Source of the DNA: Rickettsia typhi
GTDB taxonomy: Bacteria; Pseudomonadota; Alphaproteobacteria; Rickettsiales; UBA1997
Length of the DNA: 9,178 nucleotides
Reading direction: 5' to 3'
Assembly (NCBI GenBank): GCA_945888585.1
Contig: CAMDAI010000036.1
Location: 1-9,178, forward strand
Shown: positions 1 through 7,986 of the stretch, in pieces
Layout of the letters: each line of letters opens with the position of its first letter
Numbering within the stretch: the first letter of the stretch is position 1
Position numbers and translations under genes: made by a program
Notes under the pieces: model-generated
Told to the model about the DNA's origin: nothing
Seen by the model: the letters and a program-made list of their open reading frames with translations, nothing else
Database searches by the model: none

Positions 1-978
1 AAGGGTAATTTTTCTATTAGCATAGCCAATAATGCGCCAACACTTAACATTGATTTTGATATTGATAATTTAAAGTATCAAACTGCTATAAATCAAGAAG
101 GATTAAGTCTTAATAAAGAAAAAGAGCAAGATAAAAGAAATGATAAAAAGGAAGAAATTTTAAATCAGATCTCAACTAAAAAATGGGATTTTGGAAAACA
201 ATTTTTTGATTTACCATCAATTGAAGATTTCAAGGGAGCGATTAATTTAAATATAAAGCATTTAGAAGTTGATGATTTTGAATTCAAGAATGCTAAAATT
301 TATAGTAAAATTGATAGCGGATCTCTATCAATTGATGATGCAGCTATGGAAGTTTATGGAGGTATTTTTAAATATAACGGATCAGTTCTTATAAAATATA
401 ATAAAAGTATTAATGGCAGCTTTGAAATTAAAGGTGCTAATACTGCTAAACTTTTGGATGATATTTTAAATATTAATAATGTTTCCGGATTAACCAGTAT
501 GGCTGGAACAATTACCTCTACTGCCAGCACCAAAACGGAATTTTTTGAAAATTTAACTACTAAAATTAAATTTATCGGAGGAAATATAACCGTGGATAAT
601 TTTGGTATTGATGATTTGGTAAGAAAAATGCTGGATCCAATGCGTAATTTAAGAGAATTAAATAAGCCGGAAGAAATTCTTTCCAATCCCCAATATAAGA
701 GTTTTTTCAAAGAAGTGAACGGAGCTTTAGAAATTGTTCGTGATAATCGTTCTAATAAATTAAGAATAGAAACATCTTCAATGGGAATAAACAGCGTAAC
801 TACCGGATCAATCAATTTTGCTGATAGTTATTATAATGGATTATCTAATTTTGTCTTTATAACCGGCAGTAAACAAAAACAAACCCCACTCACCATAGCA
901 ATTGGTGTTAAAGGTAAGTTTGGTGAATTAAAAACTAATGCCAATGTCGATCAGGTAAATCAATATTTAAGAAACTAG
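1..978 (+). CDS. AsmA-family protein, C-terminal part (5' end outside window)
   Basis: Frame 1 is open from the first base to the TAG at 976-978, giving 325 residues of a longer protein. The ATG at 346 is internal, because the frame upstream of it has the same character. The visible part has a charged, Lys/Glu-rich linker (about residues 38-62). After it comes the pattern typical of AsmA-like C-termini: a Leu-Pro-Ser segment, repeated short beta-strand-like stretches, and a Tyr-Gly-Gly-Ile-Phe segment (about 119-123) matching the 'lyGG' signature. A late domain follows, with Gly-rich strands alternating with polar residues and ending in Val-Asp-Gln-Val-Asn-Gln-Tyr-Leu. AsmA relatives are large envelope proteins, anchored in the inner membrane near the N-terminus, implicated in outer-membrane assembly or lipid transport; the anchor is not visible here. 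The stop lies 2 bases before panB, so the two are probably co-transcribed. I am fairly sure of the family but not of the specific member. Confidence 0.75.
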   Translation, partial: KGNFSISIANNAPTLNIDFDIDNLKYQTAINQEGLSLNKEKEQDKRNDKKEEILNQISTKKWDFGKQFFDLPSIEDFKGAINLNIKHLEVDDFEFKNAKIYSKIDSGSLSIDDAAMEVYGGIFKYNGSVLIKYNKSINGSFEIKGANTAKLLDDILNINNVSGLTSMAGTITSTASTKTEFFENLTTKIKFIGGNITVDNFGIDDLVRKMLDPMRNLRELNKPEEILSNPQYKSFFKEVNGALEIVRDNRSNKLRIETSSMGINSVTTGSINFADSYYNGLSNFVFITGSKQKQTPLTIAIGVKGKFGELKTNANVDQVNQYLRN

Positions 979-980
979 AA

Positions 981-1769
981 ATGCGCAAAAAAATTTCTGA
1001 TATTAAAAATCAAAAAGGCCTAGAACCTTTGGTTTGTTTAACTGCCTATAGTTATCCTATGGCTCAGCTATTAGATGAGTTTTGTGATATTTTATTGGTT
1101 GGTGATTCAGTGGGAATGACAATTTATGGCGCTAAAAATACCTTATCTGTTTCACTTGAAACCATGGTAAATCATGGTAGGGCCGTTGTAAAAGGCAGCA
1201 AGCAAGCTTTAATAGTAGTTGATATGCCTTTTGGTTCTTATGAAAATTCCAAAGAGCAAGCTTTAGAAAATGCTATGAAAATTCTTCAGGAAACAAATTG
1301 TGACGCAGTTAAATTAGAAACCGCTTCTAACATGGCTGACACAGTTAGTTTTTTAGTTGAAAATAACATTAATGTTATGGGTCATGTTGGTTTAATGCCG
1401 CAGCATGTTAATGAATATGGTGGATATAAATATCAGGGTCGTGATGAAAAATCTGCTGAAATAATTTTAAATGATGCAATTAAAATTGCTGAAGCTGGTG
1501 CTTTTGCAATAGTTATTGAAGGTGTTACAGAGAAATTAGCGAGTATAATTTCTAAAAAGTTATCAATTCCAACTATTGGTATTGGAGCTTCTGTTGATTG
1601 CGATGGACAAATTCTGGTAATAGATGATTTGCTTGGTCTTAATCAAGATTTTAAACCAAAATTTGTTAAACAATATATCAATTTGGCTGAACAAATAAAA
1701 TCTTCAGTAAAACAATATCAAGGGGAAGTAAAAACAAGAAAATTTCCTGCTAAAGAGCACTGTTTATAA
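981..1769 (+). CDS. panB: 3-methyl-2-oxobutanoate hydroxymethyltransferase (PanB)
   Basis: The product is 262 residues, against about 264 for E. coli PanB. The enzyme transfers a hydroxymethyl group from 5,10-methylene-tetrahydrofolate to 2-oxoisovalerate to make ketopantoate, the first committed step toward pantothenate and CoA, in the cytoplasm. Visible signatures are LTAYSYP (20-26), LVGDSVGM (39-46) with the metal-binding Asp42, VVDMPFGSY (79-87) with Asp81, VKLE (110-113) with Glu113, GHVGLMPQ (134-141), the probable catalytic Glu180, and PTIGIGAS-DCDGQ (197-210). The C-terminus ends in the usual FPAKEH motif. The Gly-Gly that usually follows the KxE motif is replaced by Thr-Ala. The ATG at 981 follows the asmA-like stop by 2 bases with no clear Shine-Dalgarno, suggesting translational coupling. 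No other pantothenate gene is in the window. Confidence 0.95.
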   Translation: MRKKISDIKNQKGLEPLVCLTAYSYPMAQLLDEFCDILLVGDSVGMTIYGAKNTLSVSLETMVNHGRAVVKGSKQALIVVDMPFGSYENSKEQALENAMKILQETNCDAVKLETASNMADTVSFLVENNINVMGHVGLMPQHVNEYGGYKYQGRDEKSAEIILNDAIKIAEAGAFAIVIEGVTEKLASIISKKLSIPTIGIGASVDCDGQILVIDDLLGLNQDFKPKFVKQYINLAEQIKSSVKQYQGEVKTRKFPAKEHCL

Positions 1770-1795
1770 TTTTATTATCGGATTATTGTGCTACT

Positions 1796-4525
1796 TTAGC
1801 TACCATGGCATTGTTTAAATTTTTTACCACTTCCACAAGGACAGATCTCATTTCTGCCAACATTTCCCCAGCTTTCAGGATTAGTAGGGTCACGATCTTC
1901 CGGATTAAAATTGCTTTTGATTGTAGCTTTAGAAGATTTTTCCACATTAGTATTTATTCCTGCCAAAGCCGGATCATTTCTGCTTTCAAACATTTTTTGT
2001 TTTGGCGCTAATTGTTTAAGCAGATCAATTTTTGCCTCAGTTTCTGGATCACTTTTTAAGTGAGTATGAGCGATTCTGCTAACTACTTTTTCTTCCAAAG
2101 CATACATCATATTTTCAAATAAATTGAAAGCATCACGCTTATATTCAATTAAAGGATCTTTTTGTGCATAAGCTCTAAGATTGATACCATGTCTTAGTTT
2201 ATCTAGTGATAACAAATGATCTTTCCATTCAGAATCAAGTGTCATTAAGAAAATTTGTTTTTGTAAATGAGTATGAATTTCGCCATGTTCATTTCTTTTA
2301 TGTTCCAAAATTTCTTCAGTTTTAGATTTAACTAATTCACTGATTTCTTTTTCAGTAATGCCATCTTTTGTAGCAATGGTTTTTAAATCCATTTTTAATG
2401 AATAAATTCTTTGCAGTTCTTTTTCAATGCCATCAATATCCCATTGCTCCGGATAGGAATTATCGGGAATATGTTTTAAAACAATTTCTTCTGAAATATC
2501 TTCATTAATTTCTTTAATTTGATTAGAAATATCCTCAGCTTTGATTAAATTAATCCTTTTTTCAAAAATGACTTTTCTTTGTTGATTGACAACATCATCA
2601 TATTTAAGGAGATTTTTTCTGATTTCATAGTTACGAGATTCAACTTTTTGTTGAGCTCTGGCTAAAGTATTGGTTATCCATGGGTGAACTATTGCCTCAT
2701 CATCTTTTAAGCCAAATCGGGAGAGCATAGCTTGCAATTTTTCTGAACCAAAAATACGCATTAAATCATCTTCTAAAGATAAGAAGAATTTTGATTTTCC
2801 GGGATCTCCTTGTCTTCCAGATCTGCCCCTTAATTGATTATCAATTCTGCGGCTTTCATGGCGTTCCGTTCCTAAAACATAAAGACCACCGGCATCAATT
2901 ACGATTTTTTTATTGGCGGCAATTTTTGCTTTAATCTCAGCAATTTTTTTAGCTAATAAATTTTCATCAGAAATTTCATTTCTTACTTCTTGGATTAGCA
3001 TTTCTGGATTTCCGCCAAGCATAATATCAGTACCTCTTCCAGCCATATTAGTGGCAATGGTAATAGCTCCTGGAGTTCCAGCTTGGGCAATAATGTGAGC
3101 CTCGGTTTCGTGATATTTAGCGTTTAAAATATTGTGAGGTAATTTATGTTTAGTTAGAATTTTTGCTAAAATTTCTGATTTTTCGATACTAACTGTGCCA
3201 ACTAAAATTGGTTGTTTGCGCTTGTGACAATCCTCAATAACTTTAACAATTGCATCATATTTCCCTTTTTCATTTTTATAAATCTCATCATCTTCATCAA
3301 CTCTTGAAATTGGCATATTAGTTGGAATTTCTACTACTTTTAAGCCATAGATTTCTTCAAATTCAACTGCTTCAGTTGAGGCAGTTCCTGTCATTCCAGA
3401 AAGTTTTTTGTAAAGTCTGAAATAGTTTTGGAAAGTAATGGAAGCAAGAGTTTGGTTTTCATTTCTGATTTTAACTCCTTCTTTAGCTTCTAAGGCTTGG
3501 TGAAGCCCATCACTGAATCTTCGACCTTCTTGCATTCTTCCGGTAAATTCATCAATGATAATAATGGAGTTATTTTTAACGATATAATCAGTTTCACTTT
3601 TGAAAATTTTATGAGCTTTAAGTGCCTGATTAATATGATGAACAACATTCATATACTCAACATCATAAATGCTTGATCCGGAAGCAATAACACCGCTTTT
3701 AACTAATAATTTTTCTACAGTATCAGTGCCTTCTTCAGTTAGAAAAACGCTGCGTTCTTTTTCTTCTAATTGAAAATCAGTTTCTTTTAGATGAGGAATT
3801 AATCTATTAATTTCTTCATAAAGTACAGAATTATCATTGGTTGGACCGGATATAATTAGTGGAGTTCTGGCTTCATCAATCAAAATTGAATCCACCTCGT
3901 CAATAATAGCAAAATGATGACCTCTTTGCACCATTTCTTCCTCAGAAAATCTCATGTTATCTCGTAAATAATCAAAGCCTAATTCATTATTAGTGGCATA
4001 AGTTATATGACAATTATAAGCAGCTTTACGTTCTTCATCTTCCAAATCATTAGTAATGCATCCAACAGTTAAGCCCAGAAACTCATGAATTTTTCCCATC
4101 CAATTAGAATCGCGTTTTGCCAGATAATTATTGGTAGTTACTATATGAACACCTTTTCCTTCCAAGGCATTTAAGTAAGAGGCTAAAGTGGAAACTAAAG
4201 TTTTTCCTTCACCAGTTTTCATTTCAGAAATCTTACCTTGATGTAAAATCATTCCACCCATTAATTGTACATCAAAATGGCGCATATTAAGCACTCTCTT
4301 ACCAGCTTCTCTTACTACTGCAAAAGCTTCTGGTAAAATATCATCAAGGGTTTTTCCGTTTTGTAATTTAGTTTTAAATTCTTCAGTTTTATCTTTTAAC
4401 TGATTATCAGAAAGTGCTGTAATTGAAGCTTCTATGGCATTAATTTTATTAACAGAATCACTAAGAGATTTAATAATTCTCTCATTTACCGAACCAAAAA
4501 TTTTCTTTAGAATAAAGCCGAGCAT
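1796..4525 (-). CDS. secA: Preprotein translocase ATPase SecA
   Basis: The product is 909 residues, full length for SecA. This motor ATPase binds preproteins and the SecYEG channel at the inner membrane and drives post-translational export. Domains read in order: Walker A MKTGEGKT (102-109); Walker B DEVDSILIDEARTP (209-222), followed by the preprotein cross-linking region; IIDEFTGR (323-330); the second nucleotide-binding fold with GTVSIEKSE (443-451), ATNMAGRGTDI (491-501) and the arginine-rich RGRSGRQGDPG (566-576); helical scaffold/wing with SEWKDHLLSLDKLRHGI (765-781). The C-terminal zinc motif has Cys895, Cys897, Cys906 and His907, the site that binds SecB or phospholipid in relatives. 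The ATG at 4525 gives the expected N-terminus, with no strong Shine-Dalgarno. The gene converges on panB with 26 bases between stops, where I see no convincing terminator hairpin. It diverges from pntB. No inactivating change is seen. Confidence 0.98.
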   Translation of the reverse strand: MLGFILKKIFGSVNERIIKSLSDSVNKINAIEASITALSDNQLKDKTEEFKTKLQNGKTLDDILPEAFAVVREAGKRVLNMRHFDVQLMGGMILHQGKISEMKTGEGKTLVSTLASYLNALEGKGVHIVTTNNYLAKRDSNWMGKIHEFLGLTVGCITNDLEDEERKAAYNCHITYATNNELGFDYLRDNMRFSEEEMVQRGHHFAIIDEVDSILIDEARTPLIISGPTNDNSVLYEEINRLIPHLKETDFQLEEKERSVFLTEEGTDTVEKLLVKSGVIASGSSIYDVEYMNVVHHINQALKAHKIFKSETDYIVKNNSIIIIDEFTGRMQEGRRFSDGLHQALEAKEGVKIRNENQTLASITFQNYFRLYKKLSGMTGTASTEAVEFEEIYGLKVVEIPTNMPISRVDEDDEIYKNEKGKYDAIVKVIEDCHKRKQPILVGTVSIEKSEILAKILTKHKLPHNILNAKYHETEAHIIAQAGTPGAITIATNMAGRGTDIMLGGNPEMLIQEVRNEISDENLLAKKIAEIKAKIAANKKIVIDAGGLYVLGTERHESRRIDNQLRGRSGRQGDPGKSKFFLSLEDDLMRIFGSEKLQAMLSRFGLKDDEAIVHPWITNTLARAQQKVESRNYEIRKNLLKYDDVVNQQRKVIFEKRINLIKAEDISNQIKEINEDISEEIVLKHIPDNSYPEQWDIDGIEKELQRIYSLKMDLKTIATKDGITEKEISELVKSKTEEILEHKRNEHGEIHTHLQKQIFLMTLDSEWKDHLLSLDKLRHGINLRAYAQKDPLIEYKRDAFNLFENMMYALEEKVVSRIAHTHLKSDPETEAKIDLLKQLAPKQKMFESRNDPALAGINTNVEKSSKATIKSNFNPEDRDPTNPESWGNVGRNEICPCGSGKKFKQCHGS

Positions 4526-4553
4526 TTTATTTAATTTTTTAAATGAAGTATTG

Positions 4554-4559
4554 ATTATA
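4554..4559 (-). promoter_or_regulatory. Probable -10 box of the secA promoter
   Basis: Read on the minus strand, 4559-4554 is a perfect TATAAT, 28 bases upstream of the secA ATG. The -35 hexamer at the expected distance (about 4577-4582, read as ATTATT) is a poor match. Position and perfect hexamer support a sigma-70-type promoter, but AT-rich DNA makes chance matches common. Confidence 0.5.
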
Positions 4560-4566
4560 GGGAGGC

Positions 4567-4572
4567 TATAAT
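4567..4572 (+). promoter_or_regulatory. Probable -10 box of the pntB promoter
   Basis: A perfect TATAAT lies on the plus strand 84 bases before the pntB ATG at 4657. It implies transcription from about 4579 and a leader of about 78 bases. No good -35 is seen at the expected place (4544-4549, TGAAGT). It is the mirror image of the secA -10 box, 7 bases away, so each promoter region covers the other's -10. Confidence 0.5.
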
Positions 4573-4656
4573 TTAGAATAATTGTTTAATAAAAAACAGC
4601 AAAATATATTGCTGATAGTTAAGTTATTAGTAGTTATAAATAAATTTCCCCAGATC

Positions 4657-6051
4657 ATGTCTTCATTTGCAGCTATTTGTTATTTGGTTTCATCAGTTCT
4701 TTTTATTTTTTCAATCTACGGATTATCTTCACCAAAAACTGCTAGGATGGGAAATAAATGTGGCGTTATCGGTATGATAATTGCCATTTTTACTACTTTG
4801 TTTTTTTTACCGGCAATAACCAACGTCCTTTTAATTCTTTTAGCAATTGCTATCGGTGGAGCAATTGGTGTTCAAATTGCGCTTAGAGTTAAAATGACTG
4901 ATATGCCTCAATTAGTTGCTGGTTTTCACTCATTAGTTGGTTTAGCTGCAGTATTGATCGCCGTTTCAGCTCTATGGATTCCTGAAAGTTTTAATATTGT
5001 TGAAGATGGTAGGATTCATACTTCTAGTCTGGTTGAAATGGGTTTAGGGGTTATTATTGGTGCTATAACTTTTTCTGGCTCAATCATTGCCTTTCTCAAG
5101 TTAAATGGCAATATGACTGGCTCACCATTAAAAATTAAAAATCAAAAAAAATTCGGTTTAATTCTCTCTATTTCCATTTTGTTATTATTTCTAATTTTTA
5201 TTGTAAGTGGTTCTAAAATCATTTTTGTACTAATGACATTATTTGCTTTTGCCATTGGATTATTTCTCATTATGCCAATTGGTGGTGCAGATATGCCGGT
5301 AGTTGTTTCTATGCTCAATTCTTATTCAGGTTGGGCTGCCAGCGGCATTGGTTTTACCTTAGGTAACGGATTATTGATTATTACCGGCGCTTTAGTTGGT
5401 GCTAGTGGCGCTATTTTAAGCTATATCATGTGTAAAGCGATGAATCGTTCAATTTTCAATGTTATTTTTGGCGGTTTCAAAGTTACTGCTGATGTTGAAA
5501 AATCTGATGTTGCAACTGAAGAGCGTCCAACCAAGCAAGGCAGTCCAGAAGATATAGCTTTTTTAATGAAAAATTCTTCATCAGTAATTATTGTCCCGGG
5601 CTATGGTATGGCAGTTGCTGGTGCACAGCATGCGGTTTGTGAAATGGCTCATATTTTAGAAAAACAAGGTGTAAAAGTTAGATATGCAATCCACCCAGTT
5701 GCCGGAAGAATGCCTGGTCATATGAACGTTCTTCTTGCTGAAGCCGGTGTTGATTATGAAAAAGTTTTTGAGTTAGAAGAAATTAATAATGATTTTAAAT
5801 CAACGGATGTAGTTTATGTAATCGGAGCTAATGACATTACTAATCCAGCTGCCAAGACTGATACGACCAGTCCTATTTTTGGCATGCCAATTTTAGATGT
5901 CGCTTCTGCAGCAACGGTAGTATTTGTTAAAAGAGGTATGGCTACAGGATATGCTGGCGTACAAAATGAATTATTCTTCAGAGATAACACCATGATGGTT
6001 TTTGGTGATGCTAAAAAAGTCACAGAATCTATTGTAAAAGAACTAAATTAA
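4657..6051 (+). CDS. pntB: NAD(P) transhydrogenase subunit beta (PntB)
   Basis: With the ATG at 4657 the product is 464 residues (E. coli PntB has 462). It is the membrane beta subunit of the proton-translocating transhydrogenase, which uses the proton gradient to reduce NADP+ with NADH. The N-terminal half is a series of hydrophobic helices; AGFHSLVG (88-95) places a His at residue 91, the position of the proton-pathway His91 of E. coli, which supports this start. [25 protein letters not shown] follows (from about 209), then the soluble NADP(H)-binding domain III with [47 protein letters not shown] and a C-terminal FGDAKK. An in-frame TTG at 4582 would add 25 residues not found in the family; I reject it. 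No alpha-subunit gene (pntA) is adjacent. efp follows after 19 bases, probably in the same transcript. Confidence 0.95.
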   Translation: MSSFAAICYLVSSVLFIFSIYGLSSPKTARMGNKCGVIGMIIAIFTTLFFLPAITNVLLILLAIAIGGAIGVQIALRVKMTDMPQLVAGFHSLVGLAAVLIAVSALWIPESFNIVEDGRIHTSSLVEMGLGVIIGAITFSGSIIAFLKLNGNMTGSPLKIKNQKKFGLILSISILLLFLIFIVSGSKIIFVLMTLFAFAIGLFLIMPIGGADMPVVVSMLNSYSGWAASGIGFTLGNGLLIITGALVGASGAILSYIMCKAMNRSIFNVIFGGFKVTADVEKSDVATEERPTKQGSPEDIAFLMKNSSSVIIVPGYGMAVAGAQHAVCEMAHILEKQGVKVRYAIHPVAGRMPGHMNVLLAEAGVDYEKVFELEEINNDFKSTDVVYVIGANDITNPAAKTDTTSPIFGMPILDVASAATVVFVKRGMATGYAGVQNELFFRDNTMMVFGDAKKVTESIVKELN

Positions 6052-6070
6052 TTTTAATTCCTTAAAAAAT

Positions 6071-6637
6071 ATGAAAGTAAATGCAAACTCGCTGAAAATT
6101 GGTAATGTAATTGAATTCCAAAATAAGCTTTGGATTATTACTAAAAGAGAACATGTAAAACCAGGTAAGGGTGGCGCTTATATCCAAGCTGAAATGAAAG
6201 ACATTGTAACTGGAACTAAAACTAATACCCGTTTTATTTCTTCTGAAGATGTTGAAAAAGCCCATCTAGAACGTAAAGATTTCCAATATCAATATACCGA
6301 TCAGGATGAAATTGTTGTTATGGATATGGAAACATTCGAGTCATTTAATTTTTCTAAAGAGTTATTAGGAGAATCCTTACCATTTTTGCAGGATGAAATG
6401 AAAGTTAATGTTGAGTATTGCAATGATAAACCAATTCACATTTCATTACCAGAAACTGTAATTTTAGAAGTTGTTTTGGCTGATGCAATTGTAAAAAATC
6501 AAACCGCATCTTCATCATATAAACCTGCAGAACTAGAAAATGGTGTAAGAACTTTAGTTCCTCCATTTATTGCTACTGGTGATAAAATTGTAGTTAAAAC
6601 CGAAGACGGTTCCTATGTTGAAAGAGCTAAATCTTGA
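6071..6637 (+). CDS. efp: Translation elongation factor P (EF-P)
   Basis: The product is 188 residues, the usual EF-P length. EF-P binds between the P and E sites of stalled ribosomes and promotes peptide bond formation at polyproline stretches. Domain I (about 1-63) carries the loop HVKPGKGGAY with Lys33 at the tip, the residue that E. coli EpmA/EpmB modify by lysylation (Lys34 there). Domains II and III are OB folds, with the signatures FLQDEMKVNVEY (near 105-116), the Pro-Glu-Thr-Val strand (near 126-129) and the C-terminal GVRTLVPPFIATGDKIVVKTEDGSYVERA. A lysine at the loop tip argues against the arginine-rhamnosylated type. No modification enzyme is visible nearby. The start lies 19 bases after the pntB stop, with no clear Shine-Dalgarno. 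The protein is complete at its TGA (6635-6637), although the frame stays open for another 48 codons beyond it. Confidence 0.97.
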   Translation: MKVNANSLKIGNVIEFQNKLWIITKREHVKPGKGGAYIQAEMKDIVTGTKTNTRFISSEDVEKAHLERKDFQYQYTDQDEIVVMDMETFESFNFSKELLGESLPFLQDEMKVNVEYCNDKPIHISLPETVILEVVLADAIVKNQTASSSYKPAELENGVRTLVPPFIATGDKIVVKTEDGSYVERAKS

Positions 6638-6784
6638 ATTCAACATCTAGAATTATTAGATAATAAAAACTTAACTCCCACTTTTTGTCATTTTGAATTT
6701 AACTTTAATCCATATAAGTTATTGGATGGATTAAAGAGCAAGTGGAAAAACTTTAAAATATCATCATATCCAAAAAATGTCTGA
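6638..6784 (+). other. Stop-free stretch between efp and dnaJ, possible gene remnant
   Basis: After the efp stop, the same frame runs 48 sense codons to a TGA at 6782-6784, overlapping the dnaJ start as ATGTCTGA. The reading is mixed and protein-like, with segments such as LTPTFCHFEFN and [17 protein letters not shown]. It has no ATG and I recognise no family. It could be the 3' end of a gene whose 5' part was lost, an extension used only if the efp stop is read through, or chance. The interval must also hold any dnaJ promoter: TTGAAT at 6634-6639 and GATAAT at 6659-6664 are candidate -35 and -10 boxes, but their 19-base spacing is poor. No CIRCE-type heat-shock operator is present. Confidence 0.3.
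6703..6736. repeat. Perfect 11-bp inverted repeat upstream of dnaJ
   Basis: CTTTAATCCAT at 6703-6713 is the exact reverse complement of ATGGATTAAAG at 6726-6736, separated by 12 bases. A further 6-bp pairing, CCACTT (6678-6683) with AAGTGG (6740-6745), could extend it across an uneven internal loop. No run of T follows on the plus strand, so it is not a standard terminator for efp. It ends 40 bases before the dnaJ ATG, so it might act as an RNA hairpin in the dnaJ leader or as a protein-binding site. Confidence 0.55.
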
Positions 6785-7913
6785 AAAAAGAGATTATTAC
6801 CAAGTATTAGGTGTAAATAAATCATCTTCTGCTGATGAAATAAAAAAATCCTATCGTAAATTAGCGATGCAATATCATCCAGATCGTAATCCTGGTAATA
6901 AAGAAGCAGAAGCAAAATTCAAAGAAGCAACTGAGGCTTATGAAATTTTAAAAGATGACCAAAAAAAAGCAGCTTATGATCAATATGGTCATTCAGCTTT
7001 TAATCAAGGTGGTGGTAATGGGGGTGGATTTTCTGGTGCTGGTGGATTTAATGATTTTAGCGATATTTTTAGTAATTTTAGCGATATTTTTGGTGATTTT
7101 GGTGGATCCAAAGGTAAAAAAAGAAGCTCTGCAGTTAGGGGTTCCGATATTAGATATAATCTAGAAATTTCATTAGAAGAAGCATTTTTAGGATTTACCA
7201 AGCAAATTAGTTTCCAAGTTCCAAGTTCGTGTCAAGCCTGCTTGGGAACCGGAGCTGAAGGTGGAAGTAAAGCTAGCGAATGCGGTACTTGTCATGGCGC
7301 TGGTAAGGTTAGGGTTCAGCAAGGTTTTTTTATAGTTGAAAGAACATGTGGAACTTGTTCTGGTACGGGACAAATTATAAAAAATCCTTGCAAAATCTGT
7401 CACGGTGAAGGAAGAGTTAATAAAAGCAAAACTTTGGCAGTTAAAATTCCGTCTGGTGTTGAGGATGGTAATCGTATTCGATTATCTGGGGAAGGTGAAG
7501 CTGGAATGCGTGGAGGTCAGGCTGGTGATCTTTATGTATTTATTTCTATTAAAAAGCACCAATTCTTTGATCGTGAAAATAATGATATTCATGCCGAAAT
7601 CCCAATTAAAATGACAACAGCAGCTTTGGGAGGATCAATTGAAATTCCGACCATTGATGGTACCAGAGCTAAACTAACTATCCCAGAAGGTACTCAAACT
7701 GGAGATCAATTCCGTCTCAAATCTAAAGGAATGAGTGTTATTAACTCAAATAATAAAAAAGGTGATATGTATGTTAAAGTTTTTATTGAGACACCAATAA
7801 ATTTAACATCAAAAGAAAAAGCTTTATTAGAAGAATTAGATAAATCAATTAGCGATACTTCTAATCCAAGATCAGAAGGTTTTTTTAAAAAGGTAACAGA
7901 CTTTTTTAAATAA
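6777..7913 (+). CDS. dnaJ: Chaperone protein DnaJ (Hsp40, type I)
   Basis: The product is 378 residues with the full type I layout. DnaJ delivers unfolded clients to DnaK and stimulates its ATPase in the cytoplasm. The J domain (about 5-70) contains the HPD triad at 34-36. A Gly/Phe-rich region spans about 74-113. The zinc-binding domain has four CxxCxGxG repeats starting at Cys152, Cys169, Cys191 and Cys205. The client-binding C-terminal domains carry the [20 protein letters not shown] and [18 protein letters not shown] signatures. The protein ends in a short [10 protein letters not shown] tail. The ATG at 6777 gives the standard MxxKRDYYxVLGV start; there is no obvious Shine-Dalgarno. dnaK, a common neighbour, is not here; efp lies upstream and IS debris begins 11 bases downstream. 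No defect is seen. Confidence 0.97.
   Translation: MSEKRDYYQVLGVNKSSSADEIKKSYRKLAMQYHPDRNPGNKEAEAKFKEATEAYEILKDDQKKAAYDQYGHSAFNQGGGNGGGFSGAGGFNDFSDIFSNFSDIFGDFGGSKGKKRSSAVRGSDIRYNLEISLEEAFLGFTKQISFQVPSSCQACLGTGAEGGSKASECGTCHGAGKVRVQQGFFIVERTCGTCSGTGQIIKNPCKICHGEGRVNKSKTLAVKIPSGVEDGNRIRLSGEGEAGMRGGQAGDLYVFISIKKHQFFDRENNDIHAEIPIKMTTAALGGSIEIPTIDGTRAKLTIPEGTQTGDQFRLKSKGMSVINSNNKKGDMYVKVFIETPINLTSKEKALLEELDKSISDTSNPRSEGFFKKVTDFFK
7054..7091 (+). repeat. 21-bp tandem repeat in the dnaJ Gly/Phe region
   Basis: ATTTTAGCGATATTTTT occurs at 7054-7070 and again at 7075-7091, a period of 21 bases or 7 codons. It encodes the doubled peptide [14 protein letters not shown] at about residues 94-107. Being in frame, the duplication lengthens the flexible linker without breaking the gene. 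Confidence 0.75.
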
Positions 7914-7924
7914 AAGGCATAATA

Positions 7925-7948
7925 TGATCTGCCTACACTTTCCCGGAC
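7925..7948 (+). repeat. Probable left terminal inverted repeat of the IS3-family element
   Basis: The sequence begins TGATCTGCCTACACTTTCCC, with the 5' TG and the pyrimidine-rich, G+C-richer pattern usual for IS3-family ends, and lies 62 bases before the orfA ATG. Its partner lies outside the window, so the inner boundary is a guess. Confidence 0.5.
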
Positions 7949-7986
7949 ATTTAAATTCATACATTTAACAACAAACAATCAAAACA

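Noticed and set aside
354..815. Minus-strand reading frame of 153 codons opposite the AsmA-like gene
   Set aside because: It is a mirror of a convincing plus-strand coding frame, has no recognisable domain, and is the kind of shadow expected in AT-rich coding DNA.
346..978. ATG at 346 as the start of a separate 210-residue gene
   Set aside because: The same frame is open back to base 1 with continuous protein-like sequence, so the ATG is internal to a larger AsmA-family gene cut by the window edge.
1756..1800. Terminator hairpin between panB and secA
   Set aside because: Only a 5-bp pairing (AGCAC with GTGCT) around a very large loop was seen, with no useful T run.
4582..4656. TTG start adding 25 residues to PntB
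   Set aside because: The extension is absent from the family as I know it, would start at the predicted transcription start with no ribosome binding site, and shifts His91 out of register.
6633..6664. Heat-shock (sigma-32) promoter for dnaJ, from CTTGAA at 6633
   Set aside because: The -35-like CTTGAA overlaps the efp stop and no matching sigma-32 -10 sequence follows at a suitable distance. The nearby GATAAT is too far for a good sigma-70 promoter.
6688..6915. Minus-strand frame across the dnaJ leader and J domain
   Set aside because: It overlaps the conserved J domain on the opposite strand, and its product is a low-complexity Leu/Tyr-rich sequence without a family.
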